Assembly (NCBI GenBank): GCA_020626545.1
Contig: JAHKZS010000157.1
Span: forward strand, 1 to 26,430
Reading direction: 5' to 3'
DNA length: 26,430 nucleotides
From: a bacterium
GTDB lineage: Bacteria > Bacillota > Clostridia > Oscillospirales > Acutalibacteraceae
Below the pieces are notes generated by a model. It saw nothing but the letters and a program-made list of their open reading frames with translations, did no database searches and had not been told where the DNA came from. This document shows, one piece after another, positions 8,279 through 16,990 of this stretch; position 1 is the first letter of the stretch; each line of letters starts with the position of its first letter. A program made the translations under genes and the position numbers.

Positions 8279-8285
8279 ATATATT

Positions 8286-9089
8286 TCAGATTAAATATTT
8301 TTCTTTTAAGGAATTAATCTCATCCTCTGTTATATTAAGTCCGTCGCGGATATATCCCATAACCGAGCCGTACGTCTTTTTAAGATACGCCATAGCGTTT
8401 ATCATATACTGTTTATTAACAGCGTCGAACACGAGTAACGCTTGTGTAATATAGTCATCGTCGAGTCCCTTTGATTTTAAAAGCTGTTTTGTACTCTCTA
8501 TCCTATCGGCGAAATATTCGTTAGTTAAAAGATAATCCTCAATTATCAAATCCTCGTCGGCTCCGAGAGCTGAAAGTATCAACATAGCGCCGAGCCCTGT
8601 TCTGTCTTTTCCGTTGGTACAATGCCAGAGCACCGCGCGGTCGGGAGCCGAGTTTATAAGTATGCGGAAAAATTCGGAATAAGCATTTTTGCCTTTATCC
8701 GCCGCTAAAAATCCGATATACATATTATCGTTAAGGAATCCGCTTTTAATCGTAATCTCAACGGTTTTAATTATATCCGAGGTATCGACCTTAAAATCCG
8801 CCGCGCCGTCGTCAGACAACGACGATAAATCTATCACGTCAAAATGGTGATACATCGCTCCGTCAATCTCGGGGTCAGCGCCCTTTTCGATTTCCATATC
8901 CATTCTGAAATCTACAATATGCTGTAGTTTATAGGTATCGGTTAGTATTTTTACGTCCTGTTCGGATATTCCGCCGAGCGCCGCTGTGCGCAAAAGCAAT
9001 CCGTTTTTTATCTTTCGACCGTCGGTCGTAGTATAACCGCCCAGCTCGCGGGCATTTTTTATGGATTTTAGAGGTATAGACTGTTTCAT
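8286..9089 (-). CDS. Tyrosine-protein phosphatase (Y_phosphatase3 family)
   Basis: 267 aa, no signal peptide, so cytoplasmic. The N-terminus (N-A-R-E-L-G-G-Y, then L-L-L-R-T-A) is typical of the PtpB/LipA-like bacterial phosphatases, and the P-loop H-C157-T-N-G-K-D-R163-T-G is the C-x5-R active site. The extra K-D in the loop is found in family members that also act on phosphoinositides or phosphoserine, so the substrate cannot be fixed from sequence. Ribosome site AGGAG at about 9094-9099. It starts 21 bp after the nucleoside hydrolase stop and is probably the last gene of the adenosine deaminase-like operon. The functional link to nucleosides is not obvious. Confidence 0.85.
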   Translation of the reverse strand: MKQSIPLKSIKNARELGGYTTTDGRKIKNGLLLRTAALGGISEQDVKILTDTYKLQHIVDFRMDMEIEKGADPEIDGAMYHHFDVIDLSSLSDDGAADFKVDTSDIIKTVEITIKSGFLNDNMYIGFLAADKGKNAYSEFFRILINSAPDRAVLWHCTNGKDRTGLGAMLILSALGADEDLIIEDYLLTNEYFADRIESTKQLLKSKGLDDDYITQALLVFDAVNKQYMINAMAYLKKTYGSVMGYIRDGLNITEDEINSLKEKYLI

Positions 9090-9110
9090 ATAAACTCCTG
9101 AAATAAATTT

Positions 9111-10175
9111 TTATTTTGATAAAATATCTTCTAGCTTTTCTTTAAAAACTTTACTATCGGTTTTATAAGCGACATTGAAATTATAATCTTTAAACTTAAT
9201 TCCCGAGTCGTAGCCGATTCCCTCCTTATAGAGAATAACCTGTCCGTATGCGTCGTTATCATCTGTCATTACGATTGCGTGACAAGGTTTAGTTTCTTTG
9301 AGATAACCGTCCCACAACACGCACGCCATAGCCACGCCGTCGGGCACGTCTCCGAACTCACTGCCTCTCGCCTTTTTATTAAACGCAAGCAATCCGCTGT
9401 AGGCTTTAGCGATAAACTCAAACAATCCGCCCTTTTTCTTATACTCGTCTAACTCTTTCTTTATGAAATGAGTATTCTCAGAAAGCATATCTAAACCAAT
9501 AGCCGTTACCGTAACTCCCGACTCGGCGAGGACTTTATACGCGGGCGCGTCGTGATAGACGTTAAACTCAGCTACGGGAGTAGCGTTGCCCGCTCCGAAC
9601 CCGCAGGTTCCCATTGACCAGAACTTTTTAACGTGTTTCATCGTCTTTTTGTCTTTATCGAGCGCGAAAGCTAAGTTGGTAACAGGTCCGAGAGCTACGA
9701 TTTCGACCTCGTCGGGATTTGCCTTTACCGTGTCGATAATAAAATCTACCGCGCTTTTCTTCTCAGCCTTACGCTTAGGATGAATCAAACCTTTATCACC
9801 CATTCCGTCTTTACCGAACACGCTGAAAGTTTTACGTTCCTTACCGTTATACGTCTTAGAAGCTCCCGCGTACACAGGAGCGTTACTACCCGCGGCTTCA
9901 AGCGTCATAAGCGCGTTATCTACCGCCTGATTCAGTTTTACGTTACCCGCGGAAACCGTTACGCCGAGAATGTCGACGTTTTTATCCTTAGCCGCCATAA
10001 TTAACGCGACCGCGTCATCCCCAGCGGTATCAGTGTCAATTATCAGCTTTCTTTTTTCGGTATTACTCGTATTCTTCACGTCAGCCGAAGAACTATTCTC
10101 CCGCGGATTATCAGTACAACCTACCGCAAATACACATAATACCGCAAGGAAAAGAACAATAATCTTTTTTACCAT
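9111..10175 (-). CDS. Inosine-uridine-preferring nucleoside hydrolase, lipoprotein
   Basis: 354 aa. Hydrolyses the N-glycosidic bond of nucleosides to base plus ribose. A lipoprotein signal with A-V-G-C20 places the mature enzyme outside the membrane, unlike the usual cytosolic members. The family hallmark D47-T-D49-T-A-G-D53-D54 supplies calcium ligands; A-E-F-N-V-Y-H-D-A-P and the later P-D-G-V-A complete the pocket. Ribosome site GGAGAGG at about 10180-10190. It follows the adenosine deaminase-like gene by 26 bp and precedes the phosphatase by 21 bp, so the three are probably one transcript. Extracellular base release next to a deaminase suggests purine salvage, though the two would work on opposite sides of the membrane. 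Confidence 0.88.
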   Translation of the reverse strand: MVKKIIVLFLAVLCVFAVGCTDNPRENSSSADVKNTSNTEKRKLIIDTDTAGDDAVALIMAAKDKNVDILGVTVSAGNVKLNQAVDNALMTLEAAGSNAPVYAGASKTYNGKERKTFSVFGKDGMGDKGLIHPKRKAEKKSAVDFIIDTVKANPDEVEIVALGPVTNLAFALDKDKKTMKHVKKFWSMGTCGFGAGNATPVAEFNVYHDAPAYKVLAESGVTVTAIGLDMLSENTHFIKKELDEYKKKGGLFEFIAKAYSGLLAFNKKARGSEFGDVPDGVAMACVLWDGYLKETKPCHAIVMTDDNDAYGQVILYKEGIGYDSGIKFKDYNFNVAYKTDSKVFKEKLEDILSK

Positions 10176-10201
10176 TCCTTACCTCTCCGTAAATTATAAA
10201 A

Positions 10202-12673
10202 TTATTCTTTATTCATTTCAGAGTTTACTTTATCGACGGCTTCAATAATTTTACCGGCGATTTTTTCGTCGTCGAACACCGTAACGTATCCTTGAATCGT
10301 ACGAGCCTTAGTATAAAGCACACGCGCTCCCTTGTATACGAAAATCATCGCTTTTTTCTTACCGTTTTTAGCTTCCTGAATCGTATTCGCTCCCGCGGAG
10401 TTACCGTCTAAAGCTACTACGACAGACGGCCGGCGTTTAAAAATTTCGTACGCGAAGCTCTTATAAAGTCCCATCCCGGTCGGCTCTATAGAAACCCTCA
10501 CGCCGACTTTACTTTCCCTAAGACGTTTCGATTCCGGCGCGGTAATCCTCGTCGGAACAATCGCGTAAATCTCGAATCGCTCACGAGCCTTATTAACAAG
10601 CTCCTTCTCGTAGGCGGTCAGCCTGTTACCTATTACAAAGCATACTTTTTCGGGATCCAATTTCTCAACCAATGTATCTATTAGGTTGATTAGCTTAGGG
10701 TTAATACGTATAGACCGGCGTTTACTATTAAAGCTTCCGCCGAGAAGTATAACGGGTACTTTATCGGTCGGAATCTCCCGAATCTGAGCGCTGAGGCACT
10801 CGGCGCTGTCGAGCTTTTGCGGAGCAATAAATACTTCCGTTTCGGAAGAAGGAGTTTGCGAAATCTTCTTTTTATAATACGACTTAACGTCCGAGCTGTC
10901 GATCTCGGCGATAAAAGCGTTATACTTTTTATAAAAGCTCGTCATACTCTTTTCGAGCACTCTCTGCTCGGCTTTACGCATAGCGAGCATTTCGTCATAA
11001 CTCAAATCAAGCAGTCGTTCGAGAGCAAGCTGTTCGTCGATAGAATCCGTTCCGTATATAGCTCCCCCGTCGGTACCCTGAACACAGCTTACTCCGCCGT
11101 TAAGATACTGCCGTATAGGGTGTCTGTCGAGCGAACTCAAGTTATTAAGACGGACATTAGACGTAAGCTGGAACTCGAGAACCGCTTTACTTTCTTTAAG
11201 CTGTTTTATAAGTTCTTTTCCCTTTTTTGAGTTTAAGTTAGCGGTATAAAGTCCGTGGCCGATACGTAAGTACGGCATTTTCTGCCCTTTCGCGAGCGAC
11301 TCCTTTACACAGGCTAAGCTGTTCTGTACATTATCTCGAAGTCCGTCGTTTTCACCCGCGTGGATTCTTATTACAAAACCGTTGTTGTCCCGGGCTATCG
11401 CGACTAACTCGCGGATTACCGAACGGAGATCTCTAATATCGTTAATCTCCTCGCCGATAATATCGCTTCCGGCTACATAAGGATCATTAGCAATAGCGCG
11501 GATTGTTAAAATCTGTTTTTGCAAATCCTCATAAGCGTTAGCCTTATCCCTCACGATTGTGAGCGGGATACGTCTTATAGCCGCTAAGAATCGGATTGTA
11601 ACGCCCGTTTCTCTTGTAATTTCAGGCATTACGGAGTGAACCTCCGCGAGCATATCAGGAGCTGCTTCGGGTTTAACAAGAGTAGTATCCGAAATCTCGA
11701 TATACTCTACACCGCATTTTCTGCAACTTCTGGCAATCCATAGAAGCTTATTTTTGAATAACGTCAGATTTGTATAAGAGGACTTTTTACTATCCTCTAT
11801 CATTTTTCTGAGCGCGTTTTTTATATCGTCGTCGGGAATACTGTCGATATTCGAAAGCGGAACAGTTTCACCGAAAGGCTTACCTTTAGTAAAAACATAG
11901 CGGTAGAGATAAACTTTCTCAAGGTTGGTAAAAACTGCCTGACTGTCTTTCAGAATAGTGAGCGAGGCGCGGATTTTCGCTATGTTATACGAAGCGTTTT
12001 CGAGGTTATTTAGAATAAAATCGGCAAAATTTATAAACGTATTATCGTCTATCTTACGGGTTAGATATTTTCCCGTAAGTTCTGAATCTTTAAACTCAGC
12101 CGAAACTCTTTTGCGCTGAGCGTAAAGCATATCAAGCTGTTCGTCTGTACAGCGGAGTTTAAGCTTTTTGATATAATAAAGCGGATAGCGGATTTGGTGG
12201 AAAATCCCGAGCGCGATAAGTAAATCGGCGTCGAGATTAGCGTTCATATGAGTATGGAGGTCGGTTTTAAACTTATACTCACGCAGGATATAAGTTTTTA
12301 CGAGAGTTTTCCTTGCGTCCAGAGTGTAATCTTTAGTCTGGCTCATTAAAGTTTTTGAGATAGCGGGTACATAAGCCTTGCGCTCAATACTACCGTCGGG
12401 ATAGATATTAGCTATTTTTGTATCGGCTAATCTTAGTATATAAACCTCTCGGTTACGCTCGTCAACATAACAGGGAATCTCTCCCCTAATTACCTTTAAA
12501 CCGTCGCCGCCTGTACTAAGCTTCAGACCGCAAACGTTCGCTAAATTAGAGATAAGATTACCCTTAGCGTGATTAGGCGTTCTAAGCACATACTCAAGCT
12601 TTTGCTCGGTCATATTGAGTTCGACTATTATATCCTTTTCTTTATCGAGATAAAACTTTCCGAAATCCGACAT
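10202..12673 (-). CDS. Adenosine deaminase-like protein fused to a C-terminal SLOG/DprA-like domain
   Basis: 823 aa from ATG 12671-12673, which has GGAGG five bases upstream and a consensus promoter just before it; the frame stays open to a TTG at 12790, but that segment contains the promoter. Residues 1-134 are an unassigned N-terminal region. Residues 136 to about 560 are a divergent adenosine deaminase: H140-T-H142 (zinc), G-S-D-x-x-G-E-E, H438-A-G-E441 (ligand and catalytic Glu), G-H473-G, and D535 followed by Gly where typical enzymes have Asp. Residues about 636-800 look Rossmann-like, with G-G-S-F near the start and L-D-G-N-S-A-G-A near the end, resembling SLOG (DprA/LOG) nucleotide-binding domains. 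Ordinary deaminases are about 350 aa. Likely role: purine nucleoside or nucleotide sensing and turnover (inference). Confidence 0.75.
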   Translation of the reverse strand: MSDFGKFYLDKEKDIIVELNMTEQKLEYVLRTPNHAKGNLISNLANVCGLKLSTGGDGLKVIRGEIPCYVDERNREVYILRLADTKIANIYPDGSIERKAYVPAISKTLMSQTKDYTLDARKTLVKTYILREYKFKTDLHTHMNANLDADLLIALGIFHQIRYPLYYIKKLKLRCTDEQLDMLYAQRKRVSAEFKDSELTGKYLTRKIDDNTFINFADFILNNLENASYNIAKIRASLTILKDSQAVFTNLEKVYLYRYVFTKGKPFGETVPLSNIDSIPDDDIKNALRKMIEDSKKSSYTNLTLFKNKLLWIARSCRKCGVEYIEISDTTLVKPEAAPDMLAEVHSVMPEITRETGVTIRFLAAIRRIPLTIVRDKANAYEDLQKQILTIRAIANDPYVAGSDIIGEEINDIRDLRSVIRELVAIARDNNGFVIRIHAGENDGLRDNVQNSLACVKESLAKGQKMPYLRIGHGLYTANLNSKKGKELIKQLKESKAVLEFQLTSNVRLNNLSSLDRHPIRQYLNGGVSCVQGTDGGAIYGTDSIDEQLALERLLDLSYDEMLAMRKAEQRVLEKSMTSFYKKYNAFIAEIDSSDVKSYYKKKISQTPSSETEVFIAPQKLDSAECLSAQIREIPTDKVPVILLGGSFNSKRRSIRINPKLINLIDTLVEKLDPEKVCFVIGNRLTAYEKELVNKARERFEIYAIVPTRITAPESKRLRESKVGVRVSIEPTGMGLYKSFAYEIFKRRPSVVVALDGNSAGANTIQEAKNGKKKAMIFVYKGARVLYTKARTIQGYVTVFDDEKIAGKIIEAVDKVNSEMNKE

Positions 12674-12704
12674 CGTATCCTCCGAATTGATACTATTTCC
12701 TATA

Positions 12705-12733
12705 ATTATAACCTTATCGTCAGTATGTTTCAA
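12705..12733 (-). promoter_or_regulatory. Consensus SigA promoter for the adenosine deaminase-like operon
   Basis: Minus strand: -35 TTGAAA at 12728-12733, 17-bp spacer, -10 TATAAT at 12705-12710. Predicted start near 12698 gives a leader of about 25 bases with GGAGG before ATG 12673. This decides the start codon of the gene. Confidence 0.85.
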
Positions 12734-12773
12734 GTATTTATCATAAAGATTAAACAGTTTTTCAGCCTCAATA

Positions 12774-12808
12774 AATTTAGACCCTCCCAAATCAGGCGGG
12801 TCTAAATT
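12774..12808 (-). terminator. Hairpin after the acyltransferase gene, probable terminator
   Basis: An 11-bp perfect stem (12774-12784 with 12798-12808, AATTTAGACCC and its complement) located 14 bases after the acyltransferase stop. The following T-run on the minus strand is short (TTTATT), so termination may be weak. Confidence 0.55.
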
Positions 12809-12821
12809 ATATAATAACTGA

Positions 12822-13967
12822 TTAATTATTTGATTTTAGCTCAAGCTTGGCTTCCTTACGGGCTTTTAGTTTCAGCATAAGCTTTATATATAACTCAGCT
12901 CCGAAGTAAGAACCTATAAGCACAACAACCCCGATGAGTAAATTCACCCAAAGGTTTTTCACTAAAATAAGTACAGGAGACAAGAAACCTATAAGTACCC
13001 ACTGGGCAATATAAATCTCCATAACATTCTTGCTCATTTTGCTTAAAAATTTAGCCAACCTCTGACGAGCCGCCATCATAATCAGGTTGGCAGCCGCAAA
13101 CTCCAGCGATATTAATCCTATACCGCAAACCGCGCACAGAGGATGCATAGAGTAATATTCTCCGTCAAGAGAGGTATGAGCTCCGACAAAAACGACATCT
13201 CCTACATTAAACAAATACATCATTATTTCCGCAAAAGCTATAAGCGCGGTACCGATAACAATCGAGAAGATTAATACACTCTTGCGTTCGGTCGCCGTTT
13301 TAAAAAGCTTAGCGGCTCCGTAACCGACTATAGGAAATACAATCCATGAAACAAATGGGAAGAACGAGTACTTATTCTCCCTTATAAAAAGTCCTATAAG
13401 TGTATCAAGCCAGTTGTTGCCTGTTGAGAAAGTCTCGAACCCGAATATCCAGTTTACCGTGAAGCATACCGCCACAATTAATACACTTACTCCGACAGCA
13501 AGTACCGCTTTATTTTTTAAGCCCTTCATCAACGCGAAGTATATCATAGCGAACGCCGCGAAAAAGTAAATATCTACCGCAATAATAGACGGCGCGATCT
13601 CAGCTATCGACCCGAAATGCGCGGGGTCGATAAGCGAAGGTATGTATTGTTCAAAAAAGTTAATAACAACGCCGAGAATTACAAGCTGTCTTAAACGGCT
13701 TAAATATGTCTTAGGTGTTGAACGACTTGAAAAAGCGGCTCCCCAGCCCATAGCGAACATAAATACACCGGCGCTCGGTATATTTCCCATAAACTCTACA
13801 ATCCATACGGTAGAAGCTTCAACGGGAGTAGTAATACTCAGCCTGGTTGAAGCATCATAAACATGGATAAAAACCATCGCGATAATCGCGATAGCTTTAA
13901 GTAAATCTATTTCCTGAATTCGTTTCATTGTTGATGGATTATAAATTTGTTTTTCCATTTTCGCCAC
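12822..13967 (-). CDS. Multi-pass membrane acyltransferase (acyltransferase 3 / HGSNAT-like)
   Basis: About 381 aa from a GTG start; ATG at 13956-13958 is an alternative, and ribosome-site evidence (AGGA at about 13970) does not separate them. The protein opens with R-I-Q-E-I-D-L-L-K-A, followed by A-M-V-F-I-H, the arginine and histidine pattern at the first helix of acyltransferase 3 and DUF1624/HGSNAT-type enzymes. About ten hydrophobic segments follow, with a Lys/Arg-rich C-terminal tail. Such enzymes transfer acetyl or other acyl groups across the membrane onto glycans or cell-surface molecules; the acceptor is unknown. It lies downstream of the beta-helix surface protein gene with a hairpin between them. 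Confidence 0.65.
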   Translation of the reverse strand: MAKMEKQIYNPSTMKRIQEIDLLKAIAIIAMVFIHVYDASTRLSITTPVEASTVWIVEFMGNIPSAGVFMFAMGWGAAFSSRSTPKTYLSRLRQLVILGVVINFFEQYIPSLIDPAHFGSIAEIAPSIIAVDIYFFAAFAMIYFALMKGLKNKAVLAVGVSVLIVAVCFTVNWIFGFETFSTGNNWLDTLIGLFIRENKYSFFPFVSWIVFPIVGYGAAKLFKTATERKSVLIFSIVIGTALIAFAEIMMYLFNVGDVVFVGAHTSLDGEYYSMHPLCAVCGIGLISLEFAAANLIMMAARQRLAKFLSKMSKNVMEIYIAQWVLIGFLSPVLILVKNLWVNLLIGVVVLIGSYFGAELYIKLMLKLKARKEAKLELKSNN

Positions 13968-13991
13968 TTATCCTATTATAAAATTTTACTT

Positions 13992-14016
13992 CGGCTCAGG
14001 CGGCCTGCCTGAGCCG
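13992..14016 (-). terminator. Strong hairpin after the beta-helix protein gene
   Basis: A 10-bp GC-rich perfect stem (CGGCTCAGGC and its complement) with a 5-base loop, 22 bases past the stop at 14039. The minus-strand T-run is poor (AAGTAAAATTTT) and the plus-strand side is TA-rich, so it may pause or partly terminate rather than act as a strong terminator. Confidence 0.6.
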
Positions 14017-14038
14017 ATATATTTTATTACTGTTATAC

Positions 14039-16870
14039 TTATTCAGAGTCTGTTTCAGAAGCTAAGGCTTTCTTTTTTCTTCTCTTTAAGATAATAACTG
14101 TCGCGGCAGCGAGAGCAACCAAGAGTACACCGCCGCCGATTAAAGCTATAAAGCCCGGGGTAAAGATGGAACCGCCGTTCCATGTATCAAGGTAGAGTGT
14201 GTAGTTATGCCATGAACCTCTGTAGAGTCTTCTTCCTTTGTCGGAGTGGAACGCTCCTTCGTGAGCCTTCATATTAAGGTCAACTACCGCGATATCGCTG
14301 TTTGTGGAAGAACATACATATATACTGGAACGACCTGAGTCAAAATTGCTCTTTGTATAGAACATAGCCTTTTTGCCTGCTGCCTGAACCATATAAGCGT
14401 TTTCGCTTCCGTTGTTTCTGATGATTACAGAACCGTGAACTGCTACGTCAGCGGCCGCGGCGGTCATAGTATTGCAGTAAATTCCGCTGCCGTGTACATC
14501 AGACCAGTTTCCTGTAATTGTTACGTTTGTAAAGTGATGGTCGTTAAAGCTCAAAGCTCCGAGGTATACTCCGCCGCCCTTACCGTGAGCGCGGTTATTT
14601 GTAATTGTACTGCCTGTAAGGGTTAAGTCAGTGTGAGCGCAAACGCTGATCGCGCCGCCGTCGGCACCCGAGGTATTACTCTCAAATGTGCAACTCTCTA
14701 CCTTTCCGTTCTGATCGGTGGGGATATAAAGACCGCCGCCGTCGCCTGAGGCTTTATTTCCTTTGAACGTACAGTTCTTTGTGCAGTTTCCGTCGTAGTC
14801 GTACGCTAAAGCTCCGCCGTTATGTCCTGAGTTACCCTCAAATTTACAGCCGTTGACCGTCTTGTTCTTAGACTGAACGAAGAGCGCTCCGCCGTTTCCG
14901 TTCGCTGAATTATTTTTAAATGTGCAACCGTTTACATCAGCCTGAACCCATACGGCTCCGCCCTGATCGGTTGCGGTGTTGCCTTCAAAGGTACAGTTAG
15001 TAACGCTTCCCCAGTAAGCGAACGCTCCGCCTTTTCCGTCTTTTGCCTTGTTGTTTTTAAATGTAGAATCGGATACGTTATATACGCTGTATAAAGCTCC
15101 GCCGCTCTTGTCGGCTTCGTTGCCTGTAAAGCTGCATTTTTTAAGATAGCTTCCGTCCGCGGCGTACATTCCGTACATAGCCGCGCCGTATTCACCCTTG
15201 TTATTATTAAAGGCTGTGTTTTCAATCTGATATTTAAGGTGCCAATCTACATGAATCGCTCCGCCCTTAGCTGTATCGCTTATCTCGCTGTTTTTAAGGG
15301 TAAAGGTTGTATCCTTATAGCAATTAAAGTAAACCGCTGTATTCTTACAGCCAAGCATTTTTACGTTGTCGATAGTAATCTTAGCGCCTCTATCCTTTTC
15401 TGTGTTATTGAGGTTAATAATTCTTGTAGCGTTTTTGATAGTACCGTTTTTGATTGTAATATTGGAATTAAGTTCAATATCGGCGAATGTAAAAGCCTTT
15501 CTTGTGCAATCTATTTTATGCTTATTTAAATCCAAAATTTCTTCTTTATCATCCTTAGCGATTAAGCCACCGTTACCATTAAAGCCGTAGTCACTTCCAA
15601 GACCTGCCTCGTTAAGTCCTCTCGCTGCGTCTGCCGTTACGTCCTTAATAAGAGTTACCGTAAACTTTTTGCCTGAGTGCATTGCTGTTCCCCAAGCGTC
15701 GCCGAAGCTCGGGAATGTTTTTTCAGCTTCGCCGATTTTTACTTTAGCTACGCCCGCTCTGTTGATATAGATAATCGCCTTCTTGTAATATTTACGAGCG
15801 ACATCGGTCATATCCTTAATCTGCTTTAATCTCTCGTCGCGCGTATCGGTCATCTGCTTCTTTAAATCAGCCGCATCCTCTTTTTCTTCTTCTGTCGACG
15901 CGTTCTTTTCAGCCTGAGCCTGTTCGTATTCGTCAACCTTGTATTGAAGATGTGTTATTTCCGCCAAGGTAGCGCCGTAAGCTATGCAGGTACCCTGCAT
16001 ACTTTTAATCTCTCTCTTCATTCCCTTAGCCGCTGTTTTTAAATCAGCAGCTTTGCTGAATGTATGGCTTGCGTTTTTTTCGCTGACCTTAGTTAAAAGA
16101 TAATCAACGTAAGAGATATATCCGGGATTTTTCTCGTTCTGGTATTTATAACCTTTAAGGAAATTGTTTACGGAAGTAAGCTTTTTCTGAAGTGTGCTGA
16201 AATCAAGCTCGGCGTTCTTTAACGCCTTTACATACGCGTTGTACTGAGATTTGCTGATTACGTCCTTAGATTTTGTATCTGTTTTAATACTGTACTGTTT
16301 CAGTGAATCTACGACCTGCTTGTTGCTGTCTGTAAGGTCGTCTATTGAGCTTCTGAAACCCTGTGTGGAAATATTTAAGTCGAGCTTATTAAACGCTTTC
16401 ATCGCCTCGTTGTGATTTTCACTTACCTTATCCGAGAGCTTTTCTACAGCGTCGAGTACGAGCTTTGTATCGGGACTCGGCTCATTATTTTTAGGATTAA
16501 TAGCATCGTAAATGGATTTAAAAACAACAAGTCCGCCCATAGAGAACACACTGCCTACCCAGCTTGAATCGGCAAGATGATCGATACATCTGTAAATCAT
16601 CTCATATATAACCTCGCCTGCGGCGTCCTTCCAGTACTGCCCGTCGGTTTCAAACTCGGCTCCCGAGTCGTCCTCATCAACATAGAAAAGCTTTTCGTCG
16701 TCATCCTCGTCTAAGTCATCATTTTCGTCTTCATCCTCGTTTTCTTTAGATGTTGAGACTGTTGACTTAGTTGTAACGGCTGTAGCTGTAAATACTAATG
16801 ATGATCCAACAGAAATTGCCGTTATAATCGCGAGAATAAACGCGATTACTCTTGTTCTTGTTTTAGTCAT
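14039..16870 (-). CDS. Large membrane-anchored beta-helix (Pmp-like repeat) surface protein with helical N-terminal region
   Basis: 943 aa. Signal peptide about 7-31, then a very acidic stretch (44-60). Residues 75-375 are mostly helical, with a hydrophobic patch at 104-121 and long coiled-coil-like segments. From about 440 to 830 the protein is a right-handed beta-helix, with at least eight rungs of the form C-x-F-x-x-N, about six residues, then G-G-A/G (578 to 770), as in chlamydial Pmp-type repeats. A single transmembrane helix at 906-928 and a cytoplasmic K-R-R-K-K-K tail anchor it; there is no LPXTG. Ribosome site GAGAGG at about 16878-16885. Adhesin or glycan-binding role is inference; no catalytic residues of a polysaccharide lyase are evident. 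Confidence 0.75.
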   Translation of the reverse strand: MTKTRTRVIAFILAIITAISVGSSLVFTATAVTTKSTVSTSKENEDEDENDDLDEDDDEKLFYVDEDDSGAEFETDGQYWKDAAGEVIYEMIYRCIDHLADSSWVGSVFSMGGLVVFKSIYDAINPKNNEPSPDTKLVLDAVEKLSDKVSENHNEAMKAFNKLDLNISTQGFRSSIDDLTDSNKQVVDSLKQYSIKTDTKSKDVISKSQYNAYVKALKNAELDFSTLQKKLTSVNNFLKGYKYQNEKNPGYISYVDYLLTKVSEKNASHTFSKAADLKTAAKGMKREIKSMQGTCIAYGATLAEITHLQYKVDEYEQAQAEKNASTEEEKEDAADLKKQMTDTRDERLKQIKDMTDVARKYYKKAIIYINRAGVAKVKIGEAEKTFPSFGDAWGTAMHSGKKFTVTLIKDVTADAARGLNEAGLGSDYGFNGNGGLIAKDDKEEILDLNKHKIDCTRKAFTFADIELNSNITIKNGTIKNATRIINLNNTEKDRGAKITIDNVKMLGCKNTAVYFNCYKDTTFTLKNSEISDTAKGGAIHVDWHLKYQIENTAFNNNKGEYGAAMYGMYAADGSYLKKCSFTGNEADKSGGALYSVYNVSDSTFKNNKAKDGKGGAFAYWGSVTNCTFEGNTATDQGGAVWVQADVNGCTFKNNSANGNGGALFVQSKNKTVNGCKFEGNSGHNGGALAYDYDGNCTKNCTFKGNKASGDGGGLYIPTDQNGKVESCTFESNTSGADGGAISVCAHTDLTLTGSTITNNRAHGKGGGVYLGALSFNDHHFTNVTITGNWSDVHGSGIYCNTMTAAAADVAVHGSVIIRNNGSENAYMVQAAGKKAMFYTKSNFDSGRSSIYVCSSTNSDIAVVDLNMKAHEGAFHSDKGRRLYRGSWHNYTLYLDTWNGGSIFTPGFIALIGGGVLLVALAAATVIILKRRKKKALASETDSE

Positions 16871-16934
16871 TTTCAGTACCTCTCTTTGTTATTTTTATTT
16901 GGTTATCTACATCAGTAATTAACCTGTTGACTAC

Positions 16935-16963
16935 ACTATATCATATTATTCATACGTTGTCAA
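16935..16963 (-). promoter_or_regulatory. Promoter of the beta-helix surface protein gene
   Basis: Minus strand: -35 TTGACA at 16958-16963, 17-bp spacer, -10 TATAGT at 16935-16940 with TG one base upstream. Near-consensus. TTGAC and GTCAA words flank the promoter (16959-16963 and 16927-16931), a possible but weak operator. Confidence 0.8.
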
Positions 16964-16990
16964 TATGTTAATTCAAAAAAATTAATATTT

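Noticed and set aside
10202..12673. RADAR defence system
   Set aside because: A large divergent adenosine deaminase is present, but no RdrA-like ATPase or accessory membrane gene is adjacent; the neighbours are a nucleoside hydrolase, a phosphatase and an acyltransferase.
12673..12790. TTG start at 12790 for the deaminase-like gene
   Set aside because: A consensus promoter and a correctly spaced GGAGG-ATG lie downstream, and the apparent ribosome site at 12783-12788 belongs to the terminator hairpin.
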